Assembly: GCA_910588505.1 (NCBI GenBank)
Contig: CAJUPQ010000001.1
Span: 1 to 64,000 of the forward strand
DNA length: 64,000 nucleotides
Direction: 5' to 3'
Origin: an uncultured Hungatella sp.
GTDB lineage: Bacteria; Bacillota; Clostridia; Lachnospirales; Lachnospiraceae
Part shown: positions 45,155 to 53,508 of the stretch, in pieces
Numbering within the stretch: the stretch's first letter is position 1
Layout of the letters: each line of letters begins with the position of its first letter
Notes under the pieces: generated by a model
The model's input: the letters and a program-made list of their open reading frames with translations, nothing else
Database searches by the model: none
Told to the model about the DNA's origin: nothing
Made by a program: the position numbers and the translations under genes

Positions 45155-45159
45155 AAAGG

Positions 45160-45187
45160 TTGCAAAGTTATTGAAATATCGTATAAT
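45160..45187 (+). promoter_or_regulatory. Promoter of the DCD-fold/membrane gene
   Basis: TTGCAA (45160-45165), a 16-bp spacer and a perfect TATAAT (45182-45187), inside the 76-bp gap after the TPM gene. The next gene can therefore be expressed on its own. Confidence 0.7.
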
Positions 45188-45230
45188 ATAGTATAACATA
45201 TTCTATTAAAAGATAAAAGGCGGTGATTGT

Positions 45231-46031
45231 ATGATATTAGTTGATAAAAATATTAATGAGTTGTGTCTGAAAGGAATTTTGATATCAGAAGGCTATATTC
45301 CAATGCATACAAATAGTATATCATACGATTTGACGCTGGGAGAGTTTTTAGACTCAGAAGAGGGAAGTATTGACTTAATTCCAGGTGAGTTTGTGATGAT
45401 AAAGACAAAAGAAAAATTATCAATTCCTAATAATATTACAGGGCGTATAGGAGAAAAAAACTCATTGCTTCGTTTGGGACTGAAGGTTGACGGACCCCAG
45501 TATCAGCCAGGACATATTACATACGCGTTTTTGCGGGTTCAAAATATTTCTAATAGCATAATCAGTATTCAAAAGAATATGCGAATTGCTCAAATTTATT
45601 TTGAAGAGCTAAAAGAGGAGCCAGATAGGCCATATAGTGAACAGCCAGGAGCATCCTATCATAATGAGGACAACTATCGGGGATTTGGGGCTTATGATAG
45701 GGAGTATAAGAGCAGTATAAAATCTTTTGAAAAGGTTAAAGATGATATTGAGAGTCTGTCCCATAGAATTTATGGAAATGTTCTGACATTAATGGGTGTA
45801 CTGGTAGCGATCTTTTCTATGCTGTCTATTAATTATCAGGCTTTCACAAATGCTGACTTAAGCCCTAAATATGTTATTGCTATGAATTTGTCTCTTACAT
45901 TTTGTATTGCAGTGATGTTAGGAATGGTATTGATATTGGTAAATGGGTGGAGAAAGAAATGGTTCTCTTTATTTTATGGAGTAGTAATCTTAGCACTGGG
46001 GATCAGTGTCATGATTTTTTGTATAATCTGA
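45231..46031 (+). CDS. dCTP-deaminase/dUTPase-fold domain fused to three membrane helices
   Basis: The protein has 266 residues. Residues 1-127 follow the dCTP deaminase pattern: SYDLTLGEFL (31-40), LIPGEFVMIKTKEKL, then GRIGEKNSLLRLGLKV (71-86) where the enzymes have G-[RK]-S-S-L-x-R-L-G, and MRIAQIYFEEL at the end. By eye the catalytic Glu of the LEFxN motif is Arg (LRVQN, 101-105) and the DPG Asp is Gln (QPG, 92-94), so catalysis is doubtful. A charged helix (about 160-180) leads to three membrane helices (183-204, 214-238, 244-266). It is AT-rich relative to its neighbours and has its own promoter and AAAGGCGG site. A nucleotide-sensing domain with a membrane effector is my inference. Confidence 0.72.
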   Translation: MILVDKNINELCLKGILISEGYIPMHTNSISYDLTLGEFLDSEEGSIDLIPGEFVMIKTKEKLSIPNNITGRIGEKNSLLRLGLKVDGPQYQPGHITYAFLRVQNISNSIISIQKNMRIAQIYFEELKEEPDRPYSEQPGASYHNEDNYRGFGAYDREYKSSIKSFEKVKDDIESLSHRIYGNVLTLMGVLVAIFSMLSINYQAFTNADLSPKYVIAMNLSLTFCIAVMLGMVLILVNGWRKKWFSLFYGVVILALGISVMIFCII

Positions 46032-46087
46032 TCGGATTATGACTTTAGTAGCGCTTTCTATTGATACTATGGTTGCTGTTTACGGGG

Positions 46088-46216
46088 GCTGAATTTGATA
46101 TATTGTTTAGTGAGCATGGGGCGGCGGTTGTCGTGAAGCCAGACAGAGAAGGAGAGATGTCCCTGGCATCACGCCTACCCTCGCCTTTTGCTCACTCAAT
46201 TATATATCAATTCAGC
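46088..46216. repeat. Palindromic intergenic element, copy B
   Basis: A 129-bp element with clear terminal inverted repeats: left GCTGAATTTGATATATTG and TTAGTGAGCA, right (read on the minus strand) GCTGAATTGATATATAATTG and AGTGAGCA. Inside, GTTGTCGTGAAGCCAG pairs with CTGGCATCACGCCTAC. The middle reads AGAGAAGGAGAGATGTCCCT. It fills the centre of the 309-bp gap 46032-46340, 56 bp after the DCD-fold gene. No open frame of value lies in it. Copies A and C share the core. Confidence 0.85.
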
Positions 46217-46300
46217 TCTCCCATGAATTCATACCATCCTGCCGCCATATTGCCAGCCAGCAGTTTTCTTGCCAATCATCTGGTAAAATCCCATAAAACA

Positions 46301-46309
46301 TGGTATACT
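46301..46309 (+). promoter_or_regulatory. Extended -10 promoter of the glycan cluster
   Basis: TGGTATACT is an extended -10 (TGn plus TATACT) about 31 bp before the first gene of the heptose set. No strong -35 is present. The whole 46.3-58.6 kb cluster could be read from here. Confidence 0.5.
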
Positions 46310-46340
46310 TATGCAAAACTGAAAAAACGAGGACAAGACT

Positions 46341-47051
46341 ATGCAGGCAATACTACTGGCAGGCGGTCTGGGTACCAGGCTTCGCAGCGTGGTAAGCGAC
46401 CGCCCCAAGCCCATGGCGCTGATACAGGGCAGGCCTTTCATGGAATATGTGATAAAAGAACTGGCTGGCCAGGCCATTGACCATATTATTTTTGCCGTAG
46501 GGTACAAAGGCTCCATGGTGGAAGAATACTTTGGAGACGGGAGCGCTTTTGGGGTGCGCGCATCCTACGCTTACGAGGATACGCTGCTGGGCACTGCCGG
46601 AGCCATAAAAAACGCGGCCAGGCACATGATAGACCAGGAAGTTTTCGTGCTGAACGCGGACACGTTCTACAGACTTGATTATTGCCGCCTTACCCGGCAG
46701 AAGAAGGAGATGGCTTTGGACATGGCTTTGGTCTTGAGGGAAGTGGAGGACATATCGAGGTACGGTCAGGCAGTGCTCACCCACGGCAGGCTCACAGGAT
46801 TTAACGAGAAGACGGACAGCCAGGCCCGGGGAACTATCAACGGAGGCGTGTATCTTTTATCGCGGGATCTCATCGACACGATCCCCGAGGGCAAAGTTTC
46901 CTTAGAGCAGGAGATGATCCCAAAGTGGCTGTCAGAGGGAAGGAAGCTGGGCGGCTTTGTCAATGACGGATACTTTATCGACATCGGTATTCCTCAGGAT
47001 TACTATCGGTTTATGGAAGATGTGGAGAAAGGGGTACTGACATGGTCATAA
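46341..47051 (+). CDS. hddC: D-glycero-D-manno-heptose 1-phosphate guanylyltransferase-like nucleotidyltransferase
   Basis: The 236-residue sugar-phosphate nucleotidyltransferase has the nucleotide loop LAGGLGTRLRSVVSDRPKPM, the metal-binding VLNADTFYR and INGGVYLL. The fold alone would allow other sugars. The three genes that follow are heptose kinase, heptose phosphatase and sedoheptulose-7-phosphate isomerase, so it most likely makes GDP-D-glycero-alpha-D-manno-heptose, as HddC does. It overlaps the kinase gene by 10 bp. Confidence 0.87.
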   Translation: MQAILLAGGLGTRLRSVVSDRPKPMALIQGRPFMEYVIKELAGQAIDHIIFAVGYKGSMVEEYFGDGSAFGVRASYAYEDTLLGTAGAIKNAARHMIDQEVFVLNADTFYRLDYCRLTRQKKEMALDMALVLREVEDISRYGQAVLTHGRLTGFNEKTDSQARGTINGGVYLLSRDLIDTIPEGKVSLEQEMIPKWLSEGRKLGGFVNDGYFIDIGIPQDYYRFMEDVEKGVLTWS

Positions 47052-48121
47052 GAGGGAGAGCGCCGCTGCGGGTCAGCTTTGGCGGCGGCGGAACAGACGT
47101 GGCTCCGTTTTGCGAGGAGCAGGGCGGAGCTATTATAGGGAGCACGATCAACAAGTACGCCTACTGTTCCATTGTACCCAGGGAAGATGACCAGATCATC
47201 GTCCATTCCCTGGACTTTGACATGACTGTAAAATACAATGTCAGGGAAAACTATGTCTATGACGGCAGGCTGGATCTGGTGACGGCGGCTTTAAACGCCA
47301 TGGAGATAAAAAAAGGGTGCGAGGTGTATTTGCAGTGCGACGCGCCGCCGGGATCAGGACTTGGAACCTCCTCCACAGTTATGGTGGCTCTTCTCACGGC
47401 CATGGCCCGTTGGAAGGGCGTGGAACTGGACGGGTACGCTATGGCGGATCTGGCCTACAAGGTGGAGAGGGAAGATCTAAAGATAGACGGCGGCTATCAG
47501 GACCAGTACGCGTCCACCTTCGGCGGATTTAATTTTATTGAATTCCACGGGAGAAATGATGTGGTGGTGAACCCCTTAAGGATAAAAAAAGATATTATCC
47601 ATGAACTGCAGTACAATCTGCTGCTGTGTTATACGGGAAAGATCCACGTTTCTGCCAATATTATCAGGGATCAGGTCAGCAATTACAAAAAAAAGGACCC
47701 CTTTGAGGCTATGTGCGAGGTGAAAGCCCTGGCTTACGCCATGAAAGATGAACTGTTAAAGGGCAATCTTCACAGCTTTGGGAAGCTTCTGGACTATGGA
47801 TGGCAGAGCAAGAAGCGCATGAGCAGCAAGATCACAAACCCTCAGATCGATGAACTGTACGAGGAAGCCAAAAAGGCAGGGGCGCTGGGCGGAAAACTTT
47901 TGGGCGCCGGCGGTGGCGGATACCTTCTTGTATATTGCCCTTATAATGTGAGGCATAAAGTGGCGGCACGGATGGAGGCTGTGGGAGGTCAGCTGACAGA
48001 CTGGAACTTTGAACTGAGGGGAACCCAGGCCTGGATTGCGGACGAGAGCCGGTGGACATACGACACGGTTCATGTGCAGATGCCAAACGGAGAGTATCAG
48101 TTTGATCTGGAAAGGCTTTAG
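47042..48121 (+). CDS. hddA: D-glycero-D-manno-heptose 7-phosphate kinase (GHMP family)
   Basis: The 359-residue GHMP kinase has the N-terminal RGRAPLRVSFGGGGTDV, the ATP loop PPGSGLGTSSTVMVALL (about 101-117) and the C-terminal GGKLLGAGGGGYLLVY. HddA phosphorylates heptose 7-phosphate at C1 in the alpha form, the step specific to the GDP-heptose branch. It starts inside the guanylyltransferase gene and ends 3 bp before the phosphatase gene. Confidence 0.92.
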   Translation: MVIRGRAPLRVSFGGGGTDVAPFCEEQGGAIIGSTINKYAYCSIVPREDDQIIVHSLDFDMTVKYNVRENYVYDGRLDLVTAALNAMEIKKGCEVYLQCDAPPGSGLGTSSTVMVALLTAMARWKGVELDGYAMADLAYKVEREDLKIDGGYQDQYASTFGGFNFIEFHGRNDVVVNPLRIKKDIIHELQYNLLLCYTGKIHVSANIIRDQVSNYKKKDPFEAMCEVKALAYAMKDELLKGNLHSFGKLLDYGWQSKKRMSSKITNPQIDELYEEAKKAGALGGKLLGAGGGGYLLVYCPYNVRHKVAARMEAVGGQLTDWNFELRGTQAWIADESRWTYDTVHVQMPNGEYQFDLERL

Positions 48122-48124
48122 ACC

Positions 48125-48712
48125 ATGGAAAAAGCAGTGTTTTTAGACCGTGACGGGACGATCAATAAGGAGGTTACCTATCTCTACCGGCCAGAGGACC
48201 TTATCATTCTGCCTGGCGTTCCTCAGGCGATCAAGAGCCTTAGGGACCATGGGTTCCGGGTCATAGTGGTGACCAACCAGGCCGGCATCGCAAGGGGATA
48301 CTATACGGTAGAGCAGATGCACACACTCCACCAGTATCTCAATGAGCAGCTAAAAAAAGACGGCGCGTGGATCGACCGGTTTTACTACTGTCCCCACCAT
48401 CCGGAACACGGGATCGGAGAGTACAAACAGGCGTGCCGCTGCAGAAAACCCGGCACTGGAATGTTCGAGATGGCCCAGCAGGAGTATAACATTGACAAGA
48501 GCCATTCCTACATGATCGGGGACAAGCGCATTGACGTCCAGGCAGGACACAAGTTCGGAATCTGCAGCATCCTGGTGGGAACGGGATACGGAAGGGAAGA
48601 GCGGGAAAAAAGCAGGAGCTTGGGAGAGGAACCATTTTATGATCTTTACTCGGAAACTCTTATGGGAGCAGCGGAATTTATTATCAGAAAGGAATGTAAA
48701 AGGAATGAATGA
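48125..48712 (+). CDS. gmhB: D-glycero-D-manno-heptose 1,7-bisphosphate phosphatase
   Basis: The 195-residue HAD phosphatase has the nucleophile motif FLDRDGTIN, motif II VVTNQAG, a four-cysteine/histidine zinc loop (CPHHPEHG ... CRCRKP) typical of GmhB, and the acidic motif MIGDKRID. It removes the C7 phosphate of heptose 1,7-bisphosphate. The usual motif is GD-x-x-x-D, and the Asp is retained. It is part of a four-gene heptose set. Confidence 0.93.
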   Translation: MEKAVFLDRDGTINKEVTYLYRPEDLIILPGVPQAIKSLRDHGFRVIVVTNQAGIARGYYTVEQMHTLHQYLNEQLKKDGAWIDRFYYCPHHPEHGIGEYKQACRCRKPGTGMFEMAQQEYNIDKSHSYMIGDKRIDVQAGHKFGICSILVGTGYGREEREKSRSLGEEPFYDLYSETLMGAAEFIIRKECKRNE

Positions 48713-48713
48713 C

Positions 48714-49340
48714 ATGGCTTATTTAGACGAACTGACAGACAGATATCCCAGTCTGGAGCCGGTGAAAGAATCTATCAGGGAGTCATACGAGATCTTAAAA
48801 GAGTGCTTTTCTTCGGGGCATAAGCTTCTGGTGGCGGGAAACGGCGGCAGCGCGGCGGACTCGGAGCATATTGTGGGAGAGCTGATGAAGGGCTTTGTAA
48901 AACGCCGCCAGGTTCCTGAGGATATGGTCCGTAGGATGGAGGAGATCGACAGTCAGGCAGGAAAAGAACTGGCGGCAAAGCTTCAGGGAAGCCTTCCGGC
49001 CATTGCCCTTACCGGCCATCCGGGCCTGTCCACAGCATTTTTAAACGACGTGGACGGGCTTATGGTGTATGCTCAGCAGGTTTACGGTTACGGGCAGAAG
49101 GGGGATGTGTTTTTGGGGATCTCCACTTCCGGCAACGCGGCCAATATCCACTATGCCCTGGTGGCGGCCAAAGCAAAAGGCATGAAGGTCATCGGCCTGA
49201 CAGGAAAGGACGGCGGCAAGCTGGGCAGATGCGCTGATGCGGCCATCATTGTTCTGGAGCAGGAGACCTACAAGATCCAGGAGCTGCATCTGCCTATATA
49301 CCATACCCTGTGTCTGATGCTGGAAGCGTTCTTTTTTTAA
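48714..49340 (+). CDS. gmhA: D-sedoheptulose 7-phosphate isomerase
   Basis: The 208-residue SIS-domain protein has the phosphate-binding VAGNGGSAADSEHIVGEL (about 40-57), GISTSGNAANI and the C-terminal ETYKIQELHLPIYHTLC, as in GmhA. It converts sedoheptulose 7-phosphate into D-glycero-D-manno-heptose 7-phosphate, the first step of the route whose later enzymes lie just upstream. I chose the ATG at 48714 (AAAGGA 9 bp upstream); ATG 48705 is directly abutted by that site. Confidence 0.93.
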   Translation: MAYLDELTDRYPSLEPVKESIRESYEILKECFSSGHKLLVAGNGGSAADSEHIVGELMKGFVKRRQVPEDMVRRMEEIDSQAGKELAAKLQGSLPAIALTGHPGLSTAFLNDVDGLMVYAQQVYGYGQKGDVFLGISTSGNAANIHYALVAAKAKGMKVIGLTGKDGGKLGRCADAAIIVLEQETYKIQELHLPIYHTLCLMLEAFFF

Positions 49341-49369
49341 GTTGAAGCAAAGGAAAATGAGGATATACT

Positions 49370-50152
49370 ATGGGATTTCATACATTTGTTATCTGCGCCT
49401 ACGGCCAGTCGCCTTATCTGGAAGCGTGTATCCGCTCCTTGAAGGCCCAGACAGTTCCCACAGATATCATCTGCGCCACATCCACCCCGGGACCGTGGCT
49501 TGAAGGGATTCTTGAGAAATATCATATCCCTCTCCAGGTGAGAGAAGGAAAGAGCAATATCCAGGACGACTGGAACTTTGCTGTGGAGAAGGCTGAGGGA
49601 ACCTTTGTGACCATTGCCCATCAAGATGATCTGTATGGCAGGCATTATGTGGAGGAACTCCAAAAGGCTTATAAAAGATGGCCGGACATGACGGTGTTCA
49701 TGAGCGACGCCATTTTGATAAAGCAGGGAAAGTTATGCTGGGGAGGAGCCGTGGAGGCGGTAAAGAAGTTGCTGCGCCTGCCCTGGCGTCTGCCTTTTGT
49801 CTGCCATTTGTCCGCCGTAAAAAAGAGCGGGCTTATGTTTGGCAATCCGGTTATGTGTCCCTCCTGCAGTTACAGGAAAGAAAAACTTCCCTTGCCCCTG
49901 TTTTCTGGCGGTTATGATTTTGTGCTGGACTGGGAATGTATGAGAAAGCTGGCGGGGGAGCCGGGACGGTTTGTCTGTGTGGAGAAACCTCTTTTGTACT
50001 ATCGGGTCCATGACGGAGCGACTACCAAGGCCTGTATCCAGGACCACCGGAGAGAGCAGGAAGAGAGGCAGATGTTTGAAAAGATTTGGCCGGGCCGGGT
50101 GGCTGCGGGTATTATGGTCCTGTACCGTTTGGCCTACAAAAATTACCAGTGA
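49370..50152 (+). CDS. Glycosyltransferase family 2
   Basis: The 260-residue GT-A protein starts with HTFVICAYGQSPYLEACIRS, the nucleotide-sugar site. Its metal-binding acidic motif is IAHQDDLY in place of the common DxD, and LLYYRVHDGATT lies near the end. There is no membrane helix, so it acts on the cytoplasmic face. Its position directly after the heptose genes suggests, but does not prove, that it transfers heptose. Confidence 0.85.
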   Translation: MGFHTFVICAYGQSPYLEACIRSLKAQTVPTDIICATSTPGPWLEGILEKYHIPLQVREGKSNIQDDWNFAVEKAEGTFVTIAHQDDLYGRHYVEELQKAYKRWPDMTVFMSDAILIKQGKLCWGGAVEAVKKLLRLPWRLPFVCHLSAVKKSGLMFGNPVMCPSCSYRKEKLPLPLFSGGYDFVLDWECMRKLAGEPGRFVCVEKPLLYYRVHDGATTKACIQDHRREQEERQMFEKIWPGRVAAGIMVLYRLAYKNYQ

Positions 50153-50201
50153 GAACGGACAAGGGCAGGTCCCTTAGGAAAATGTTGGAGGAAATGACTG
50201 A

Positions 50202-52055
50202 ATGGAGAAAAAACGTGCCGGTGTGTGGCAGTACCGATGGAAGGATGAGGTGATCACAGCTGGTCTTTTGCTGGCGTTTGGATTTATGATCAACGCCGGT
50301 ATAGAGATCAGAGGTCTGTTTATGGACGATCTGTATCTGTGGTCCTGTTACGGTGAGCAGACCTTCCGGGAATTTGTGTTTCCTTTGGGCAGCACCCGGT
50401 TCCGGTTCCTCTACTATCTGGCGGCTTACGTGGAGTTGGGGCTTCTGGGAAGCCATGTGACCTGGTTTGTTCCGGTTAACATTATCATCAACAGCGCCAT
50501 TGCCTACACCTTATGCCGGTTTGCCAGAACACTTTCCGGCAACAATATGATCGGGTTCCTGAGTGGTTTTTTATATCTTTTATCCAGAATGTCCTACTAC
50601 CAGATATCCCAGGTGTACGGGCTTATGGAATCTCTGGCTTTGTGGGCTGCCATAGGGATCCTGTACTGTCTCTATAAATATATCAACGAGCCGGGCCAGG
50701 AACTAAAATGGTTTTGGACGGCCAACGGACTGTATTTTGCGGTGTGTTTTATCCATGAGCGCTATATGGCGCTTTTACCTCTGCTTTTTGTTGTGCTCCT
50801 GATAAAGCGGAACAAACAGTGGAGACAGTGGGTCATTCCCATGGCAGTGTTTGGCCTGGTGCAGCTTATCCGTTTGGCCACGATTGGAACCGTGATGCCT
50901 GCGGGAACCGGAGGCACAGATGTGGCGGACACTTTGAATCTCAGGCAGATATTTCTATTCGCCATTGAGCAGGTGCTGTATCTGTTTGGGATCAACACAG
51001 GCGGAAGCTATCTAAGCGCTTTAAGCTGGCAGGAGTCCTCCCGGTGGATAAAGGTGCTGGTGGTTTTGGCTGACATGGTGGTCCTGGCTGTTATGATACT
51101 CTTTGTGATAAAGGTAATACGGGGCAAATGGGAGAGAAGGGCTGTTTTGAGAAACTGCCTGCTGTTCTTCCTCTTTATCGGGGCCTGTATCGCCTGTTCC
51201 AGCGTGACCATCCGGGTGGAGGTGCGCTGGGTCTACGTGTCTATGGCTGCGGCGTGGCTGTGGCTGGCGTACATGTGTGGAGTCATCACAAGGCCTTCGG
51301 CCAGGAAGCCGGAGGTCACAAGCCGGGTGCCGGACTATCGGTGGGGGCTGGTCTGCACAGGTCTGGCGCTTGCCTACACGGTTCTTGCGATCCCAGTGGA
51401 AACCTATTACCGGAACCATTTTTCCAACCTGTATTACTGGAATAACCAGCAGCAGTATAATTCCCTGGCAGAACAGACCTATGAAAAATACGGTGACGCC
51501 ATTTTTGGAAAGAAGATCTATATTTTGAAGAATACGTATGATGTCAGCGAGTTCTATGCCGATACCTTTTTTAAGGTCTTTGACAAGGAGAGGAAGGCGG
51601 AAGGCACGGAAGTGATCTTTGTTGACAGTATCCGGGATTTCGGCCAGGTACACAATAATATGCTGGTTATTCGGGAGGACCCGGAGTTCCACGCTTACCA
51701 GGATATTACGGAGGCGGTGAGGATCTTAAAATGCGAGCCCATCTACGGCTACTATCGGGACGGATGGATGGACGAGAGCGCCAGGATCCGGGTGATGGCC
51801 GGAAGCAGCGGCGTTATCAGGCTCCAGCTGATGTATCCGGGGGTTATGGAGGGCCATGAGCAGACCTCGATCTATCGAAACGGCGAATTGACGGACCAGG
51901 TACACATTAAGCAGAATATTACCCAGGTAGAATTGGAGACCAGACCCTATGATATCGTGGAGCTGGACTTTGAGAATAATTTTTATCTGGAGGATGCCAA
52001 AGAGCAGCGGGGCGAAAAGAGGTTTTCCATGATCGTGGAGATCACTGCGGATTAG
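50202..52055 (+). CDS. Multi-pass membrane protein, GT-C-like glycosyltransferase
   Basis: The 617-residue protein has about ten to twelve hydrophobic helices in the first 420 residues and a soluble C-terminal domain of about 190 residues. The first outside loop carries GLFMDDLYLW, an acidic pair at the place where GT-C transferases keep their catalytic Asp/Glu. Such enzymes use polyprenyl-phosphate sugars outside the membrane. This fits the polyprenyl-type GT2 at 57675. No specific family is certain. Confidence 0.65.
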   Translation: MEKKRAGVWQYRWKDEVITAGLLLAFGFMINAGIEIRGLFMDDLYLWSCYGEQTFREFVFPLGSTRFRFLYYLAAYVELGLLGSHVTWFVPVNIIINSAIAYTLCRFARTLSGNNMIGFLSGFLYLLSRMSYYQISQVYGLMESLALWAAIGILYCLYKYINEPGQELKWFWTANGLYFAVCFIHERYMALLPLLFVVLLIKRNKQWRQWVIPMAVFGLVQLIRLATIGTVMPAGTGGTDVADTLNLRQIFLFAIEQVLYLFGINTGGSYLSALSWQESSRWIKVLVVLADMVVLAVMILFVIKVIRGKWERRAVLRNCLLFFLFIGACIACSSVTIRVEVRWVYVSMAAAWLWLAYMCGVITRPSARKPEVTSRVPDYRWGLVCTGLALAYTVLAIPVETYYRNHFSNLYYWNNQQQYNSLAEQTYEKYGDAIFGKKIYILKNTYDVSEFYADTFFKVFDKERKAEGTEVIFVDSIRDFGQVHNNMLVIREDPEFHAYQDITEAVRILKCEPIYGYYRDGWMDESARIRVMAGSSGVIRLQLMYPGVMEGHEQTSIYRNGELTDQVHIKQNITQVELETRPYDIVELDFENNFYLEDAKEQRGEKRFSMIVEITAD

Positions 52056-52069
52056 TAAAGAGGGGTTTT

Positions 52070-53494
52070 ATGAAGACTGGAAAGTGGTGTTACGTTCTGC
52101 CGGTCATAGGCGCGGCCTTTGGTCTGTGGTATGTGTGGGCGGCTTTCGCGGATGTGGTCTATTCAGACTATATCCGCCTGGTGAACAGCTATCTGCCGGA
52201 TGTATGGGATCCGGATAAGTTTTTTGTAGGTGATATCCTGACCCGTATCCCTCTTAATTACGTGGCCAGGATCATCAATGTGACGTTTTTTGATTACAGC
52301 ATTCGATTTGACCAGGTATTGGGGATCCTTTTTTTAGGCGTTTCGGCTTTGCAGATAACCTCATACTGTATGAGACAGAAGATTTCCGCCATATGGGTAT
52401 TGAGCCTTATGGTTCTCATATTCAGCCTGAACAAGTGGGAGATGATGATAAATGGCAGCGGGTGGATCCATTTTCTGGCCTTCACAGGGTTTTACTGCCA
52501 TTACCTGGTACTGGAGCGGGTGTGGAGAGGCGAAGAGAGGAAAAATGACCACATATGGCTTTTGATTCTGCCCTGGATCGTGACTATCGGGATGGCAGGG
52601 CCTTACTGCGCGATTTACACGGTGGTGCTTCTTTTGACCTACGGCTTTCGGACGGTGTTGGGAAATGTTCGGGGGGAACCGTGGGAAAAGAGATATCTGC
52701 TGTACGGCGTGTCGGCTGTGGCGCCCCTTTTTCTCTATATGGTCAGCAGTTCCCTGGCGGAGCCGGAGAAGCTGGGGGTGGCAGATGTGCCGCTTTTGAC
52801 GCAGCTTTTGGACACGCCGGGATTTTTCCTTCGGTTTTTCATAAAATCATTCGCCTCCATGGCAGTGGGGGTGGAGTGCGCTCAGGCTGTGTTTTCCAGC
52901 AATCTGCCCTATTATATTCTGGGGGCTGTGGTCATGGCGGGTTACGGGCTGGCCTTGTGGCAGCAGTGGCGGTACAGCTTATACGAAGAGACGATCTTTC
53001 CTCTGATGCTTTTGTGCGCAGGGGGATTGAACCATATATTAATCCTGGTGTCCCGATGGGTATTTTTGCGGGAGGATTACGGCATGTCTTCTAGGTATGC
53101 CCTGCAGTTTCAGGTAGGGATCCTGGGCATGGCGCTGACCTTTGGGCTTGTGTGGAAAAAGATGGCGGATGGTGAGATGCCAAAGGGAAGAACACGGGGG
53201 CTGTGGGCAGTGGCCGGAAAGGTTCTGACCCGGTGCTTTATGGCCGGAATCACCATCCTTTTGCTGGCGGGAAACGGGTATACCACGGTTCAGGAGGTAA
53301 AGAAAGCGCCCCACCGGAAAGAGCGGTGTATGGAGAGGGCAAAGATTGCCCTGGATTTTGAGAACAGAACAGATGAGGAGCTTAAGGCTAATTTTGAGTA
53401 TCATATGAGCAGACCGGAGGGCGGTCAGGAGGTTCGGGCGGCCCTGGAGATCTTGAAGAAACAGCAGTGGAATATTTTCCGACAGCAAAAGTAA
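52070..53494 (+). CDS. Multi-pass membrane protein of the glycan cluster
   Basis: The 474-residue protein has about ten hydrophobic helices. The first outside loop contains DVVYSDYIRLVNSYLPDVWD, acidic like the GT-C transferase loop, and the N-terminal region resembles that of its neighbour in layout rather than in sequence. It may be a second GT-C transferase or a polymer-handling protein. It starts 14 bp after the previous gene and ends just before the CDP-sugar genes. Confidence 0.6.
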   Translation: MKTGKWCYVLPVIGAAFGLWYVWAAFADVVYSDYIRLVNSYLPDVWDPDKFFVGDILTRIPLNYVARIINVTFFDYSIRFDQVLGILFLGVSALQITSYCMRQKISAIWVLSLMVLIFSLNKWEMMINGSGWIHFLAFTGFYCHYLVLERVWRGEERKNDHIWLLILPWIVTIGMAGPYCAIYTVVLLLTYGFRTVLGNVRGEPWEKRYLLYGVSAVAPLFLYMVSSSLAEPEKLGVADVPLLTQLLDTPGFFLRFFIKSFASMAVGVECAQAVFSSNLPYYILGAVVMAGYGLALWQQWRYSLYEETIFPLMLLCAGGLNHILILVSRWVFLREDYGMSSRYALQFQVGILGMALTFGLVWKKMADGEMPKGRTRGLWAVAGKVLTRCFMAGITILLLAGNGYTTVQEVKKAPHRKERCMERAKIALDFENRTDEELKANFEYHMSRPEGGQEVRAALEILKKQQWNIFRQQK

Positions 53495-53508
53495 AGGAGA
53501 AAAGACAA

